Assembly: GCA_018389105.1 (NCBI GenBank)
Contig: JACATO010001071.1
Coordinates: 1 to 64,000 of the forward strand
DNA length: 64,000 bases
From: Nautilus pompilius
Lineage: Eukaryota; Mollusca; Cephalopoda; Nautilida; Nautilidae
Reading direction: 5' to 3'
Shown here in pieces: positions 1 through 47,738 of the stretch (the first letter of the stretch is position 1; the number at the start of each line of letters is the position of its first letter). The notes below the pieces were generated by a model. It was not told where the DNA came from and did not search any database. It saw nothing but the letters and a program-made list of their open reading frames with translations. Both the position numbers and the translations under genes were made by a program.

Positions 1-1159
1 CCCAACATCTCACCTGGTGGTTTTTCCTATGTCTCCCCCAGACCTTTAGTTCCCCGACCAGGCATGCCACCCCGTCTGACTCCAAACTGCACTGCAAGGT
101 TTCATTGTGAAGCCAGCTGATGAAGGGCAACACCGTGTGACAACAGCTTTGTTCGAGTTTCGCTAAGATCTGCGCAGAACCTGCCAGAAGCTAACGATTA
201 TTTTAATAACTTTGTGGGAAATAGCACTGGATCAATCTGCCGGATCCACAATCATGCAAAAACCTTGAAATGGTAATGACGTTAACGTTAGTGGATTAGG
301 TGTTCTGAGGCTTCTTGAAGTAGATAATGGCGGTTTTACCTATGGCGATTGTGTTTGTGAGAGATGAAATGGGGAAAAGAGGGAGTCCCTTTTAAAGAGA
401 GTTATAAAACCTGGCGAGTCTTCACTGCCCTTTACCGGGCACCGCCTACACACCGATAGAGTGCAGCCGGTTGAGAAGTCCGTATGACGCACCCAGGGCG
501 GCTGGTGGTCGAGTGATCGTCATGAGTTGGCCCTGGCGGCTGGAAATCTAACAGCTTATACATAACCGACTGATAACGTTATCGTGCTTGTGAGTAGATC
601 GTACACTACTACTCGACCTGGACTATTATTTTCCGGTTTTCGCTGGCTGGGTTCTAAAAATAGACTATCGATTAAGCAGCTTAAGACCTTTTGACCCGCA
701 GAACATCAAAGTAACACTACAAACTGATTTTTGTTTTCTGCTCAGCTCAAAGAAGTAAATCGCGCGAGGATCATGGCTTCGATTAAAAAGGAGGTAGCAT
801 TCTCCTCTCCGGAGCTCGGTAGAGATTTATGAGAATAAATATTTCGGTACGATATTGCTGATAGAAATGTAAAACCCGAGTTTCTGGTAAACTATGGTAA
901 GTTGTGGTAAATAGATTAGAAAGGAGTATCTTCTCTCTTTGATGTTGTTGTTTTTCCCATCAGAATTCACAAAACTTATAAATGGACTAAAAATGGCTCT
1001 GTTTTTTCTACAAGTGTTTGGTTTCCTTGGGGAGGTAGAGAAATACTTGATTCTACCAAGCAATGCTTAGCACAGTTTATGAGATTGCGTATTATGTGTA
1101 CGAGGGTATTTAGAAAGTTCCTGGTTTAATGACATTTTACTTACATAAAATAGATTTGT
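1..1159. other. Flank, no supported gene
   Basis: No coding region I can support. Near 26-44 a good-looking 3' splice acceptor (ttcctatgtctcccccag) is followed by a 26-codon frame to a stop, treated under findings. Confidence 0.5.
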
Positions 1160-1805
1160 ATGAGAGAGAGAGAGAGGAGAAATATGGAGATAGATAAATG
1201 AGAGATGGAGAGAGAAGAGAGAGAGAGAAGAAATATGGAGATAGATAGATGGAGAGAGAGAGAGAGAGAAGAATAGGAGATAGATAGATGGAGAGAGAGA
1301 GAGAAGAAAATAGAGATAGATAGATGGAGAAGAGAGAGAGAAGAAAAATATGGAGATAGATAGATGGAGAGAGAGAGAGAAAAGAAATATGGAGATAGAT
1401 AGATGGAGAGAGAGAGAGAAGAAATATTGAGATAGATAGATGGAGAGAGAGAGAGAGAGAAAGAAAATGGAGATAGATAGATGGAGAGAGAGAGAGAGAG
1501 AGAGAGAGACAAAAGAGAGAGAAGAAATATGGAGATAGATCGATGAGAGAGAGAGAGAGAGAGAGAGAGACAAAGAAGAAGAAGAAATATGAGATAGATA
1601 GATGGAGAGAGAGAGAGAGAGGAGAGAGACAAAGAGAGAGAAAAATATGGAGATAGATAGATGGAGAGAGAGAGAGAGAGAGAGAGAGACAAGAGAGAGA
1701 AGAATATGGAGATAGATCGATGGAGAGAGAGAGAGAAAGAAATATGGAGATAGATAGATGGAGAGAGAGAGAGACAAAGAGAGAGAAGAAATATGGAGAT
1801 AGATA

Positions 1806-1838
<33 letters not shown>

Positions 1839-1969
1839 AAAGAGAGAGAAGAAATATGGAGATAGATCGATGGAGAGAGAGAGAGAGAGAAGAAATATGG
1901 AGATAGATAGATGGAGAGAGAGAGAGAGAAGAAATATGGAGATAGATAGATGGAGAGAGAGCGAGAGAG
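1160..1969. repeat. Compound GA / GATAGATGG tandem array
   Basis: About twenty irregular units of roughly 30-50 bases, each (GA)n followed by aatatggagatagatagatgg or a close variant (some with gatcgatgg). Strong purine bias on the plus strand. The long serine/leucine-rich open frames on the minus strand are artefacts of the repeat. Confidence 0.95.
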
Positions 1970-4900
1970 ACGTCCTACTTACAGCAAGGTATAAATGTTA
2001 AAGAATGAAATGGCAATCACATAAAAATAAGTTTCGACCATGTCTTTTCAAACTTTGCTCTAGTAATGCTGGGATACTATAGCAATATATTGCCAGGTCC
2101 TTTCACTACATACCCTTTTTACGTAAATTATAACAAAAAAATGTAAAACTAATACTAGGTTTCCGATCATTCGTTTGGGTATTTCACATCTTATGACATT
2201 TTGGAGTAAACAATGCATTGCATTTATGTATGCACTTAATTTGAAAGATGAGATAACAGGAAACAGCTGCCATGGGAATACAACTATGATTTTAAATTGA
2301 CTGGAAATGCCATAGGAAGAGAACCGTGAGTTTGCAGAGTCAAGCAGTATAAAATTAATTCGCTGACAAATTTTTTTTTTCTGGTAAAATGTATTATTAT
2401 CCCAGTAGCGCAGCACTTGTCCATCATCAGTCGTCTGCCCTTATTGTCGTTGATACGCGTCTTCGTTTTCGTCTTCTCTGACTTTCTGAATTCTAAGGAA
2501 AGGGGGGAAAAAAAACCTACAGCTTAAGTCATAAGGGTTTTGGCGTTATCCTATCTCACCTTCTTTGTATCACCGGTGTAAACTGAAAATTTCCCCAAAC
2601 AATATTGTGCTCCTTCATGAAATTAACTTATCAGTGCCGGAAGAAGGGCAGCAAGATATTGTGAGCTAAAAATAATCTGTGAGTTCTCATTAGCATCGCC
2701 AGAATTCTTCAGTGGACTTTATAAGAACGGCCATTGTCACGCGAAGCTCGATAGAAATGGCCATGAAAGAAGAATTTATCTCTCAGTTGGGGAGAGAGGA
2801 TTCTCACGCTATACTGTTAGCCTCATCACCGGGCATCATTTTTCGTTGTTGGGATCAGGCTCCGTAAACCAAAGAATAGAGAGAAGTGAGAAGGGGAAGA
2901 AGCTGATGATGATAATCGAGTAGCCGATCTCCAGCCTGATATTTATGAATGGCTATTATCCTCACAATCGGTGACTTTATTTGCGGCCAAAACTGTTACA
3001 CCACCTTGTGATTTAAAACAGGATACTGAATATTTATTGTGTGTTACGATGTAAAATTGAATTTTCCCTATAATAGATCCGATAAGGTTGTTTTCATGGT
3101 CAATGGGCCACTAATATAGGTAGGATTTGCAGTGCAGACACGACCATGAACAAACAAAACGGTAAAGCTCAATAAGCACACAGTTCACGGCATTGTTTTG
3201 ATTGAAAGACATCATCCGAACGAGAAAAAAACAACAACAATAGATAAATCAGAAGAAACAGAACAGTCTTAAATGTTCCACTATTCCAGGAGTAGTTTAT
3301 ACGTAAACAAAAGAATCAAGAATTAATGCAATACTTTTGTAAAACATCCAAAGTCCATTAAGGGGGCGGCTTTTAAGCAACTGGGGGTGGAGGTCTGACG
3401 GCAACAGCCTCGGCCAGACGAATTCAAGTTCGTTTCCCTCATCGGACGAAAATCGCTTTGCATCGACTATTTTTTTTTCCGCCTGAACTGTGATATTATC
3501 GCGTCATGCAGGGAAACACAAAACCAATTTTGATCTTCTAGATGGCAACCAGATTTCGAGGAACCGCCTGTGGCATAGTTCGGCGGCCGATCAACCAAAT
3601 GATTGTATGGAACCGTCTAGACGAAAAGGTCAGTCGCCCGAGACTCTCCCTGGGTGGCGCTGCCAGTCTCGTATTCGGGAATTTCCGCGCTAATTCGAGT
3701 CACGACTCTTCTCACACACACACCCCATTGCCGGAAACGGGTATCGATCGTTACTCTCGGCCCACTTTCTGGCAAAGACGGCGAAGCTGGAAGTGGATAA
3801 TGGCTACGGGCTTCGTGGAAAGGGATTCTTGGATTTACAGCTTCGATGAATAACGGTGAGACCCCCAACAAGTCTACTGTGTAAAAATCAAATATCAAAT
3901 AAATCAATAAGTAAAATTATTAAAGTAGCAATTATCTTTAATTCCTTTTTCTAACTTAATCTGCGAAGCCCCAAACACTGCTGTGATACACTGGTGGCTG
4001 ATCGGTTTGACACTCGCAGTAAAAGCCTACTCAAAAACTGCACCGATGGCTGCTCACTCCGACAATCGCTGCTGACAAATCGACACTGATGGTTGATGAA
4101 AGTCGTCTTTTCAAAACTGTGCTCTTGTTTACTTGACGGCTGCTGGGAGTATTAGGTTAGTACCGCGGGGGGGGGGGTTGGTATTTGTCTAACCGTGCTA
4201 CGAGTGATCTACACCAAAACGAATTGCTGATACAGTGTAAGAGAATTATTCACGCGATAGTATCCATCATCTTCTTTTTGTGGTCCGTAGAAAAGCTTTA
4301 GCCGTTTTTCCAAACGAGATCCTATTTTTGAAGGAGTAAAAGTAAGGTCTCCTGCTAACGTTTACAAGAGCAAATCGGTTTTTCCTTTCTTTCTGCCGAA
4401 TGACTTTCACTTTGCGAAAGTAGCCTTTGATGTATAAGTATGGCTTTTAGACTTATTGATGCTCAAAAGGTTTTTTTTTAATTATTATTATTATTATTTA
4501 TAACATTTTGTTAATGATCTGTAAAAAATGAGAAAGCTCCGATGTCTGCATCGCCTTTATCTGCTTCCTCGACTCGTGGAGATACGGGCCTTTGTCTGAT
4601 AAACGAAGCTACGCTTCCCGTGGAATTTGTTCGCTCCTTCTTCGTCTCTCTGACCTCAGGATTTTATTATTACGGCCTTTTGCGTAGATAAGCCATCGAA
4701 ACGCAGACGAATTATCTAGAGGTTAAAATGCACGATTCCCAATGGGAGTTTTCGGTGCTTCTCTCTCTGCTTATCGCTCTTTTGTGGGGGGGGGGACTGA
4801 TTAGGCTGAAATGTTCTCGTAGGGTTCTTTCTCGGATCTTCTTATGAAAATTTACAAAAAATACACTGGGAAGAGAAAAAGATTCCTGACATATCCTAAA

Positions 4901-7743
4901 ACATCAAGATATTCTAAGAAAATCAAGTATTTTAATGTACAGATTTATTACCATAAACATCAAAGTAAAGGTTATTTTAGTCTACAAAGAAAAACTTTTT
5001 ATTGTTAATTCCAAAGAACCCGATACTAATTAAGGTGGGTCCAGAGGATCGAAGCTCTCCTCGTACTGATGATCGTTTATTTTTTTTGGTAAAATTTCCA
5101 TTTTTGTAAATATTAAAGTATTTTAATAAATATCAACAGCATATGATATTAATAAGTAACGAAGACGTTTTGGTCTCTTTTTAATTATATTATTTTTTGT
5201 TTGTTTTGTGGTTATCCTCCAGCTGCGGGAAGCCCCAGTTCCGGCGGTCTTCTGGAAACAGAAACACAGGCTGTCGAATTCCTTGGTAAACCTGGTTAGC
5301 ATCAGCGCCAATGGTGAGCCAATCCATTCGTTTAATGATTTCCGCTGCTGAGGGTTTTCTCCTACATCCTTCATCGATGATTCTTTGCCAGAGTTATAGT
5401 TACAACCCCCCCCACCCACCCCGAGCTCAAACTCCTTAATCTCCACTCTAAGGTCTGGTAAGCAGGGCGGGGGGGGGACTTGTGGGTGTCGGGATTACTG
5501 TAGAATCTTAAACCATCGTCCAGGGTGCTGAAAGAAAAGTTTACAATAAAAACAGAAGGAACTTCTTTAAATGTGGCAACACCAAAAGTTGGAAACATTT
5601 GAACATCACGTGACGTTCCTCACGGACTTCCCGATTTGGCATCAACTTCGGCATTTTTTTTCTTTTTCGCGCTGTATTGTGGCCGCCTTAAGAACTTTTG
5701 CCGGTGCGATTTTCATAGTTCGCTTTCTTTCTGTTTAGCAACTTCGACGCTACAGCTCTTCTGTCAAAAAGACCGCGAACAACTCTGTAAACGTCCTTGG
5801 CGTCGGCTTACGCGTCAGAGTTGTGCAAAATATTGCGTTCCGAGATAACTAATTACCTGCGTATTTTCTCTTCAGAAAAAAAAAAATTCCCACTACCCCT
5901 CCGCCCCCCCAAAAGAAGAAAAAAATGGGCGTATTTTGAAATTTGATAGTATTTAATTAATTATTTAAAACACAGTTTGAGATTAGTAGATTTAGCACTG
6001 AAAACGCGTCACAGTTGAACTTAGATCTCGGTATTACGCAGTGGACAAATAAAGATATCCAGGTAATGGAGAGAGGCTGTCGCTCTGCTGATATGCCCGA
6101 CCGTTCGGTGGATAAGAACATTTAATTAATTTCGATAAACAATGAGGCGGAACAGGTGTCCGCGAGGTAGGGAGAACTTCGGAAGATCAATACGCATCTG
6201 TGTGCCGGTTGTTGAGTAATAACCAAGAGAGCTCCAGCGATCGGTGAAAGCGTTATATATGCTATCGTGTTCCCTCAGCCAGCAGGCCTCTTTGTGTGGC
6301 AACACAAGACGGCGGGTCGTCCCCCCCCTTCCCACATCTGTCCTTGTTTGTATCGTGTTATTACGATTCACCTGATCTTGCTGGAAGCAGTGAACGCCCT
6401 GACCCCGGTCATGTCGGGCACTAGGAAAGAAGATTGGAAACACAAGCGAACAGAGAACCGAACAACCCCTTTCGAAATGTCGGAAGATGGAGAATGAGAT
6501 GAACTTTCTCGAGTCTAGAAACCCAATAGCGAGAAAAAAAATTTCCCACACACGCGATTTTTTTCTACTTTTGGCAGATTTGGAAACTCGTCCTTCACTG
6601 TTTTAGATAAAACGCCAACATCCCACTAAACTCTCCCCTCCCACAAAAACCGTATTCCTCACCTCTTTAAAATGTAAACCTTTTTTCGTTCTATGTTTGT
6701 TTGTTTTTCCATTTATTTGTAAAAATTTTACTTCACCAGAGAAAGAGGGCGGCGACACTGTCGAAAATCAAGGCAGGTAACTAACTGTATGACAGATGGC
6801 GCTGCGGTGCAGGACCCCTCGGCTGTTTCTCTAACCCAGGTAGCCATTACTTTGCTGAAAGTCGAAAGCTTCGCCGTATGTAGGTATTATCTATTCGCCA
6901 AAATTAACGGAAGCCCAGCTCGAACAGAGCGGTTAGTCTGTTCATTGCATTTCCATAAAGAAGACTCGGTAGCTTTAGATTTTATAGGTTTATTTGCTTT
7001 TGTGGAAACAATACTTTCATTTGCATGCATATTTAACAGATTTACAAAAGACTTAGTAGGATAAATAACTAACAATTTCTCATTTCGCGTAGTGTTCGAG
7101 AACACGCACCTGTGACGTTACACTGTGTCATTAAACATCACACACATGCATGCTTTTGGTAATCACTTGAAACATTTACTCATACATTTAACATGTATCG
7201 CTTATAAATAAAAGGTAGCCAACAACGTTAGTGAAATAATAATAATATGACAATCAGATAAGTATAATAAATAAAACTGAAATCTATTATTGGCCTGATT
7301 TACTTCTAGACTAAAAACGACTTTTTTTAAAAAATCATCTACCTGTATCATTAAGTTTCAAGGAATTTTAGTAAATTTTAAATAATTCTTAAACGTGTGA
7401 ACGATGTCGTAGCTCTTCTGTCAACAAAAACCACAAACAGGTTTGCGTGCGTCATAGTTAAGCATAGCACCGTATGACCTTTGGTTCACCGTCGTAGTCA
7501 TAATTAGATAGTGTGGGAAACATGACCTTTCCTAAGAGTCTTCATATTACTAGCTTTCTTAATACATTCCAAGAATAACTAAACAATGCAAATGGCGGTC
7601 TCCAAATATAAATATGAAAATATATAAATAATTTTTGCACACATCTGATAATTTCTAATAGGGCGACGCCGTGGTCGGTTAGGCGTAATTCGTTCTCCGT
7701 CTTCATCTCCAACCATCTAGGTGAGATTCCCCCCGCTCCCCTA
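1970..7743. other. Flank, no supported gene
   Basis: AT-rich unique-looking DNA with scattered poly-A/T, a poly-G run near 4159 and poly-C runs near 5407. Open frames of 60-141 codons (for example 6126-6551 minus) show no domain and overlap frames on the other strand. Confidence 0.6.
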
Positions 7744-7756
7744 ACACACACACACA

Positions 7757-7787
<31 letters not shown>

Positions 7788-7791
7788 CACA
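7744..7791. repeat. (CA)n microsatellite
   Basis: About 24 CA dinucleotides with one interruption (ccacac near 7763). Confidence 0.97.
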
Positions 7792-9354
7792 TTTAAAAGC
7801 TAAAGAGTTCCACTAGGAACTTTCTTTGGTAAGCATGCAGCTAACCTCCCCAGCTTCGTTTAGGAAAATGAAACCAAGGGATTTTCTCTGATGGACGCTG
7901 GAAGGAAATCAATCAGAGATAAAGCAGTAACGCAAGGATATCCAAAACTTCACAGAATTACTTCCCTTGATTTCAGAAACGTTTCTCGAACGAGTAACCA
8001 ATTATGGCCGTCGGGACCTTCCAACCTAGTACACTCCTTGCGCTTCGCCTAGGTTAGTTAGGGTACACTGGAGTGAACTTCCCCATAAAAGGGACGGGTG
8101 GCCGGTTGGACCCTCCGTCTACAAGTTAAAATTGCCGGTGTGGGGCGTCGGGTATATCAAAACGTGATCTAAACGTATGTTGATCTCAAACGAACAATTT
8201 GCGAAGGTCTGGAACCCAACGAGATATTGAATGGTTGTGAAGGGTTCGTGCTCTACGACGGTGCATCGTGATTTGCATGTCAGACATTGCTACCGCTATA
8301 AGCTGTAATCTCCGAAAGCAGGTGGTAGGGGTCACCTGTGTGAAATAACATACGGTTTTCCAGATGGAGCTTCTCACACCTGGTGAGATCCAGGTAAACC
8401 ATTTTCGCAGATTATTTCTTAGAAACAAATAAGTGATTACATAATAACGGCTCGGTTTATTTTCCGTGGTCTTGGAAACGCGCAAAACTAGGGTTAAGGG
8501 AGACAACTGGAATGGTTTGATTTGCTTGTGATGATCGGCAGAGAACTTTTAACTTGTTCGATGGATTATCAGACGATGGTGTGGCTGAATAAAGAAATAA
8601 AACAGAAAAAAAACCAACTAGTAGACAAATTTGTTTCCTGAGTCTTTTACGTAGTAGAAAACTGCCATAAGCTGTTGTTTGTTTGTTTGTTTTTTTAAAT
8701 GTAACTTTACGACGCATGTCTGGCGAACCAACTGACCCCACCCCCCGATACAGATCTCATGTCAATGGTGTATGCGTGTGTCTCATTTTACACCGGTTTG
8801 TCAAAAAAAGGGCCGTTCAGACTTCTCTCTAGAAAAATGGGTTCTAACCAGTCTATACATGTATGAACCAAGATGATATACAGAATTAGAAATAATCAAG
8901 GAAGCAGAGGAATAACTGGGTATAAAATAGAAATAACACGTGATTGAATCGGATTTCAAGTGTAAAAATTAACTGATCCACTGTACAGTCACGTGTTGCT
9001 TTTGCACGCTTTTATTGGTTGTCGTGTAAGCAATCAGAGAGTTTCACACCCGCAGAAGGACCACGAAAGTCTAGGCAGTGATGCCGTTGTAGTGTGGTGA
9101 ATGTCTGGTGAATGCTGTGGCTGCTGAGGAAGTATCACGTGACGAGTGCATAACTAGACTACCTTTAAGTGTCAGATTGTAGTCCGATGTTTCAGGAAGA
9201 GCTCTCTTGTGCGAAACCGGTGCCCTCGACAAGAGACGAGGTCGAGGAAGAGAGCTCAGACCTTCTGAAAACGATGTTAAGTACCTCCGGGCATGTTCGC
9301 CACATATAAGAGACGGGCCAGGAAGTTGTATAGCCAGCAGCGTTCAACAGCTGC

Positions 9355-9730
9355 GGTGAAGCATCAGGGTGGATGAACACGATTTTTCAGCCAAGGTGTC
9401 GGAGATCCACACGAACGAAACATACTCATTGCTGACAGGTTGGGTGGAGGGGTAGGTTTGTCATCCACCATGATATTCTCTCTATAAGAACTCAAGCAAT
9501 CGGCCAATGTGGTGAAAAACAACAGGTGCGTTGAGCTACACGAAGTCTTGGTATGAACACTGTAGGTGCCATGTAGGGTTATATGGCTACTGAGAAAGTC
9601 AAACACCTTGGATGAATTTTTAAAAGTTCTACAGGGTAGTTGGAGCCGCATCGAAAGGTCAGACATGTATAATCATGTATGGGAGCATGCATACAAGATG
9701 TCAGGCTCTATATAAAGCAAAGTGTTCACA
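9355..9730 (+). pseudogene. Second, more decayed Tc1/mariner-like transposase fragment
   Basis: From about 9590 to 9725 this aligns by eye with 56630-56790: cttggatgaatt, tgtatgggagcatg and gctctatataaagcaaag occur in the same order and spacing, and the translation LDEFLKVLQGSW parallels LDELWKWIQDIR. The upstream 9370-9590 shows weaker matches (ccaatgtggtgaaaa against the other copy's acaatgtggtgaaaa). Many stops; no function expected. Confidence 0.5.
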
Positions 9731-12700
9731 TACCAAATAACAACGCACTGTACAATTATTCATGATTTTTTGTGTATATTTTTTGTAATATTGCATTATG
9801 TGTGTATTATAAACGTTCTGCGTGTGTTTCCGTAATTATTTCCAGTATTGAATATATGTAGTGCCCGGTTTACCTAAAACAAGACAAAACAAAGAATGGT
9901 GATAGAGTTGTCGTTCTTGTTATTACCATCGCTATTTTACTCTAAACTGACCATTCCACTAGTCATAGAATCTTCTGCAGCCAAGGAAAAAATATTGTAT
10001 ACGTTATTCTCTCTCTCTCTCTCGCAGACACACACATCTAATAAAAATAATAATGCTTTTGTCTCAAAAAGTCTTTATTCGGTAAAAAATATGCGGTTGG
10101 AATGAAACAAAACATAAATGGTAAGCACACACCTGGACAGGTGTTCAAGGATGAAGATGGATACCTGTGCAGGACGAAACCTCTACTCCAGCTGAACAGT
10201 GGTGTTTGCATTGAATATTCCAATCCTACTTTTTCTACGTTATTTTCGATTTACAGTTTTTTTTATCACTAATTTACTATATTTTTAAAACATATATTAG
10301 ATGTGGAAGACCTAACCCTTCCCAAGCATAAACATTTTTTTTAAAATCTGTCAAAAGAATATCGTTGAGTTACTTACAGTGAGATAGATAAAATCAGCAA
10401 ACACGAATTACACCAGACTAGGATGAAGTAGTAAATTCGAGAGCCTTAAAACCTTAGAAAAAATTTTTTTGTTATTTGTAGTTTCAAAAACTGCTATAGC
10501 CAAAAGGTTGTTTTGGTGTGTGTTTGTGTGGGTGAGAGAGAGAGAGAGAGAGATGACATCGGTACTGGGAGACGAGATGTCATGAGAGAGAGAGAGATAC
10601 TGTAACAAAAGAACATTTCCGAGTCCCTTACTCAACGGAAGTAAAAGTTTCATCCTACACTTGCTCTCAAATAAACACAAGTAATTTCTTAAGCATGGCT
10701 AAATACAACATTTATAACGGACGACAGATGTTTCGATCTTGCGAGTCGTACTGCTGACGGAGCGAAGGGTTAACAGGGGCGGGTAAGCGATCAGCTAACA
10801 CGCGGTCATTCATGGCTGACCAGTCAGATGTCGCTGATAAATCAAACACCACAGAGATCGAGAAGTGATCTTGTGTTTTTATTTATTTTTTCTTAATGCC
10901 GTCTTTTTTTCCCGAATTAATGCGATGGTTTTGCAAGTAAATAACATCACGAATGAACCGTTAAAAGTCAACAAGGGGTTAGAAATAATGCCAGTAATTA
11001 ACTCAGATGAGCAACGAACCCCCCCGTTCAAGACCAAAAAAATCAGACGTCAGAACTTGGCAAACGGACATTTATTTTGGAAATTAGACGGTTGGTTAGT
11101 TCAGCTTTCCCCACCGCCAGAACTAAAGACCGCCCGCTTCGAAGATCGCCATCTGTCGTCTTCTTCAGCATACAGTGACGTCAACTCGCAGGGATGGTCA
11201 CGTGTTTGCAGTCGGTCTCGAACAGCGCGACCACAAAACGAGAGTCAATTCGCACGGCTGTTGGTAGCAAGCTTCAGCCAGCTGCGCCCAGGAAATTAAC
11301 GTCGCTGCCCACAAGTCCGTCTCAGAGTTAATACTGATGATGTAAACGACAAAAAAATATGCTGTTCGAAACGTAGGTACTTTAGGTTCTACCAGGAGGG
11401 TGGTAGAAATCGCGTGAACTGACCGTATAGTTTATATCGTTATTCTGTTCTCAAACACTGGATTGTAATCCAAGTGGCATTTTCCATTCATTTTGAAGCA
11501 TTTTAAATTAATTTTTCTTGAAAACCGGGTAAGGGCGTTGCAGAGTGAATATCTAAGTGGGCACAATATCTACACGACGAAGTTCTAGGTTATTTGGCAT
11601 TTCTAATTTACAATTGGCGGATACTTATTAATGTGAGTGATATCCATCGACGAGATAAATTACCCGATAACAGCGTACATCAACAGGTTTCCTTGGGGAG
11701 AAATTGTATGGTTATGGCTGTATTTTTAAATAAAATTATTCATTTACGAATCGACCAAACTTTGCAAAGGGTTGTCGCCATTTACGATATCAAGAGCAGG
11801 ACGTAGCATTTGAAAAGACGGTAGATGGCGCTGCTGTTAAAGCTGATAAACACCAGTAGATAAATCAAATCTTTTCGAAGCCGCTATGTCAGGAGCTTTT
11901 GTTTCACATAGGTAGAGCTCGTACATACATCATCTTAGGCTATTTAGAAAGTAGCGGTGTGTCTGCCGATACAAGGGCGTGACTTTGAAGGTATCGCTGT
12001 TAATATTTCTAGAGTGACGCAAAATATTTTGGCCGTAAGTGTATGTGAACGAATGCTGTACTTTCATAGCAATATTATAAGCAAATGCCTGCATTCTAAA
12101 TCAAAGAGGAATAATAAATGTTCTGAAGAAGAATGCTTTTGTCATAAAAAATTACAACAAATTTAAATCGCTGACAAATTGGATGACTGAGAGGAGGAGG
12201 CCTCAGTTGCCTCGTATTTGAGAATGGTTTGCGCTACAGATCGTTTCTCAAGATCTATGGCGGGGTGTTCTAAACATTTCGTAACGAAAGCTTTCTAAGA
12301 CTACTGCCGCGTGATTTTCGGGCAAACCAGACATCGTCGCAGGTTCTCCCTGACTGACGCCTCTCTCAGGTTTTCGAAGGAGTTACTTTTATGTTGGCTT
12401 CTGTAATTAAAACTCGGATCAGCGAAACAAAGTTAAGTGAAACAAGGAGAGCCAAGAGACAAGAGAAAGGAAGTATCTTCGAGAGTTCCTTTACTTTACC
12501 AGAGACGCATATACATATGATTCGGAGCCAGAAGGTCGACTCTAACTCCTTTACCAAGCCGCAACAAATGATTCCTTTCAAAGCAGAACAAAGAGCAAAA
12601 GCAAATAAGACCTTTGGTGTGTGTGTGTGTGTTTTTTTGTTTTTGAGGGGGCTCTATCCCGCCCTCTCCTTGGACCCTTTCGTAAAGCTCTTAACTGGCC

Positions 12701-13487
12701 CTTATTTTCGCAAATCGAGCTGATAGTTAATTAAGGCTTATTAAAAATTTTATCGAAAATTTGGCCACTGAACAATGTATAAATAGAAACACCGTCGCCA
12801 AAATTTTGGAAGTTTTCTTTCCATTTTGTCGAATGGCGTTTTCTTTCCCATGAAAAATGCTATTTGTAACGAAACCGGAAGCGCCACCAAGCGGGCGTCG
12901 TTAATACATTCGTTTCCACTAAAACCAGCCCGCGTCGATTGGCGGACTGGCAATCTAGACGTTGCGCTATAGCACTGTCCAACCGCTCGTTGATCTACAG
13001 TTGTCAACAGCATGACCAAGATACAAGCATATAGTTTTGCGTAGATTTTCTTCTGTACAGTTTCCATGGAATACAGCACGAGCCACAGGGGTATGGAAGT
13101 ACAGACGGTAGGAAAAGCTGGTCACTTCCGGTTCAAACATGTACGCCGGCACAACTTCTTTTTTTTTCATAAAAAATTTTTAGTATTACAAACAAACAAA
13201 CAAAAAATGGGGATTGGGAGCTCGCACAATAGTTCGTATGACAACTAACTGAAAATAACAACTGATTGTCTTTGATTATAAAATTATGGTCCCGAGGAGT
13301 TGCATCCCCTTGCGATACGTGCCTATCCGACAGGATGTCACTTTATCAAAATGGCTGCTTGTGTTCACGTCTGTTCCCGTTGTTGCTACGTGCCCGCCTC
13401 GTTTTCGTGGCCGCTCGAACCGGATGGAGCACTTGGTTGCTTCGCTCCGATTTTGACAATCCCAAACCTGTTTAGTGACCTGCTTTA
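9731..13487. other. 3' flank of the MMP gene, no supported gene
   Basis: No recognisable coding sequence. The MMP 3' untranslated region must begin at 13487 and run leftward, but its end is not defined. A lone TGACGTCA lies at 11176-11183. Confidence 0.6.
10533..10600. repeat. Short (GA)n with a degenerate TGACGTCA-type spacer
   Basis: Two GA runs flank gatgacatcggtactgg and gagatgtcatgag. Together they look like a decayed member of the GA/TGACGTCAGTAC compound repeat seen at 39.3-40.1 kb. Confidence 0.6.
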
Positions 13488-46446
<32,959 letters not shown>

Positions 46447-47179
46447 AGCCTGGCGTGGATCCCACTTCGATAAGCGCTGCTGCCTCTGACGTGCGCTCCG
46501 GTCGTCTCGTCTGCCCCGTAACCGGGTGTTGGTAACTCGCAGTGGTAACTACGTGCCTGATGTCGGCTCCTCGACTACGCGCTGGACCGACCGCTGCCTC
46601 TCGCTGCTTCCTTCACTATGCGCCACATCCTCATGTACGTACACATATACACACACACACACGGGTACTCGCACACATCCGCGTGTGCACTCCAGAGGCG
46701 GTTTCAGTTGGAAATCACGTCATAGCGAATGCACTGTTTGTTTGATGTGCCTATTGTTCGGCTAACAGACGCGGTGAGCACAAAAAGCTTTGCGTATGCT
46801 CGCTTCGGGGCCACGCTCCAATTATGGTATGGAATTCCTTTTTGTCACGTGCCGACGCGTCATTCGGCTTTGAGAGGATTTTCCGTGTAAATATAAGCTC
46901 TCCTGTCTTTTCCGTTCTGCTTCACATCTCTCTCCTGCGGAGCCACTCGCTCGCTCCTGGATCCTTTTGTGTGTTCTCTCTTTCTATTCGTGGATTTTTT
47001 TTTTTAAAAAAAGTGAAAGCAGTAAAAATAAAGATTTAAATAAGTTTGTTCAAATGAATGCATGCGATCTTTGTATAAAGTCTTTCATTCGGCGTCGCTC
47101 TGGCTGAGCAGCATCATGCGTTTGTACTTCATCCTCCGGGAAATCAATGGTGCGGAAAGTAACGAAAATATTCACCTGG

Positions 47180-47705
47180 TTGTACCGCCTCTCTCTCCAT
47201 CTCTCTTCTTCTCTCTCTCTCTGTTTCTCTCTCTTCTCCTCTTTCTTTCTTGTCTCTTCTCTCTCTCCTTCTTTCTCAACCTCTCTCTTCTCCCCTTTCT
47301 TTCTTCTCTCTCTTGTCTTTCTCCATCTTTCTCTCTCTTCTCCTCTCTCTCCATCTCTCTTCTCTTCTCTTTCTCCATCTTTCTCTCTCTCTTCTCCTCT
47401 TTATTTCTTCTCTCTCATTCATTCACTCTCCCCTTCTTTCTCGTCCTCTCTCATCTCCTCTCTCTCCATCTCTCTCATCTCCTCCCTCTCTGTTTCTCTC
47501 TCTCTTCTCTCTCTCTTTCTTTCTTTCTCTCTTCTCTCTCTCCTTCTTTCTCATCTCTCTCTTCTCGTTCTTTTTCTCTCTCTCATCTCCTCCTTTCTTT
47601 CTCTCTCTCTCTCTCTCTCTGTTCTCTCTCTCTCGTCTCTCCCGCTCCCTCTCTCCTCTCTCATCCTCTCTCTCCTCTTCGCTCTCTCTCTCCCTCTCCT
47701 CCTCT

Positions 47706-47738
<33 letters not shown>

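Noticed and set aside
1067-1840. 257-codon serine/leucine-rich open frame
   Set aside because: It is the translation of the GA/GATA array; other frames over the array are equally open.
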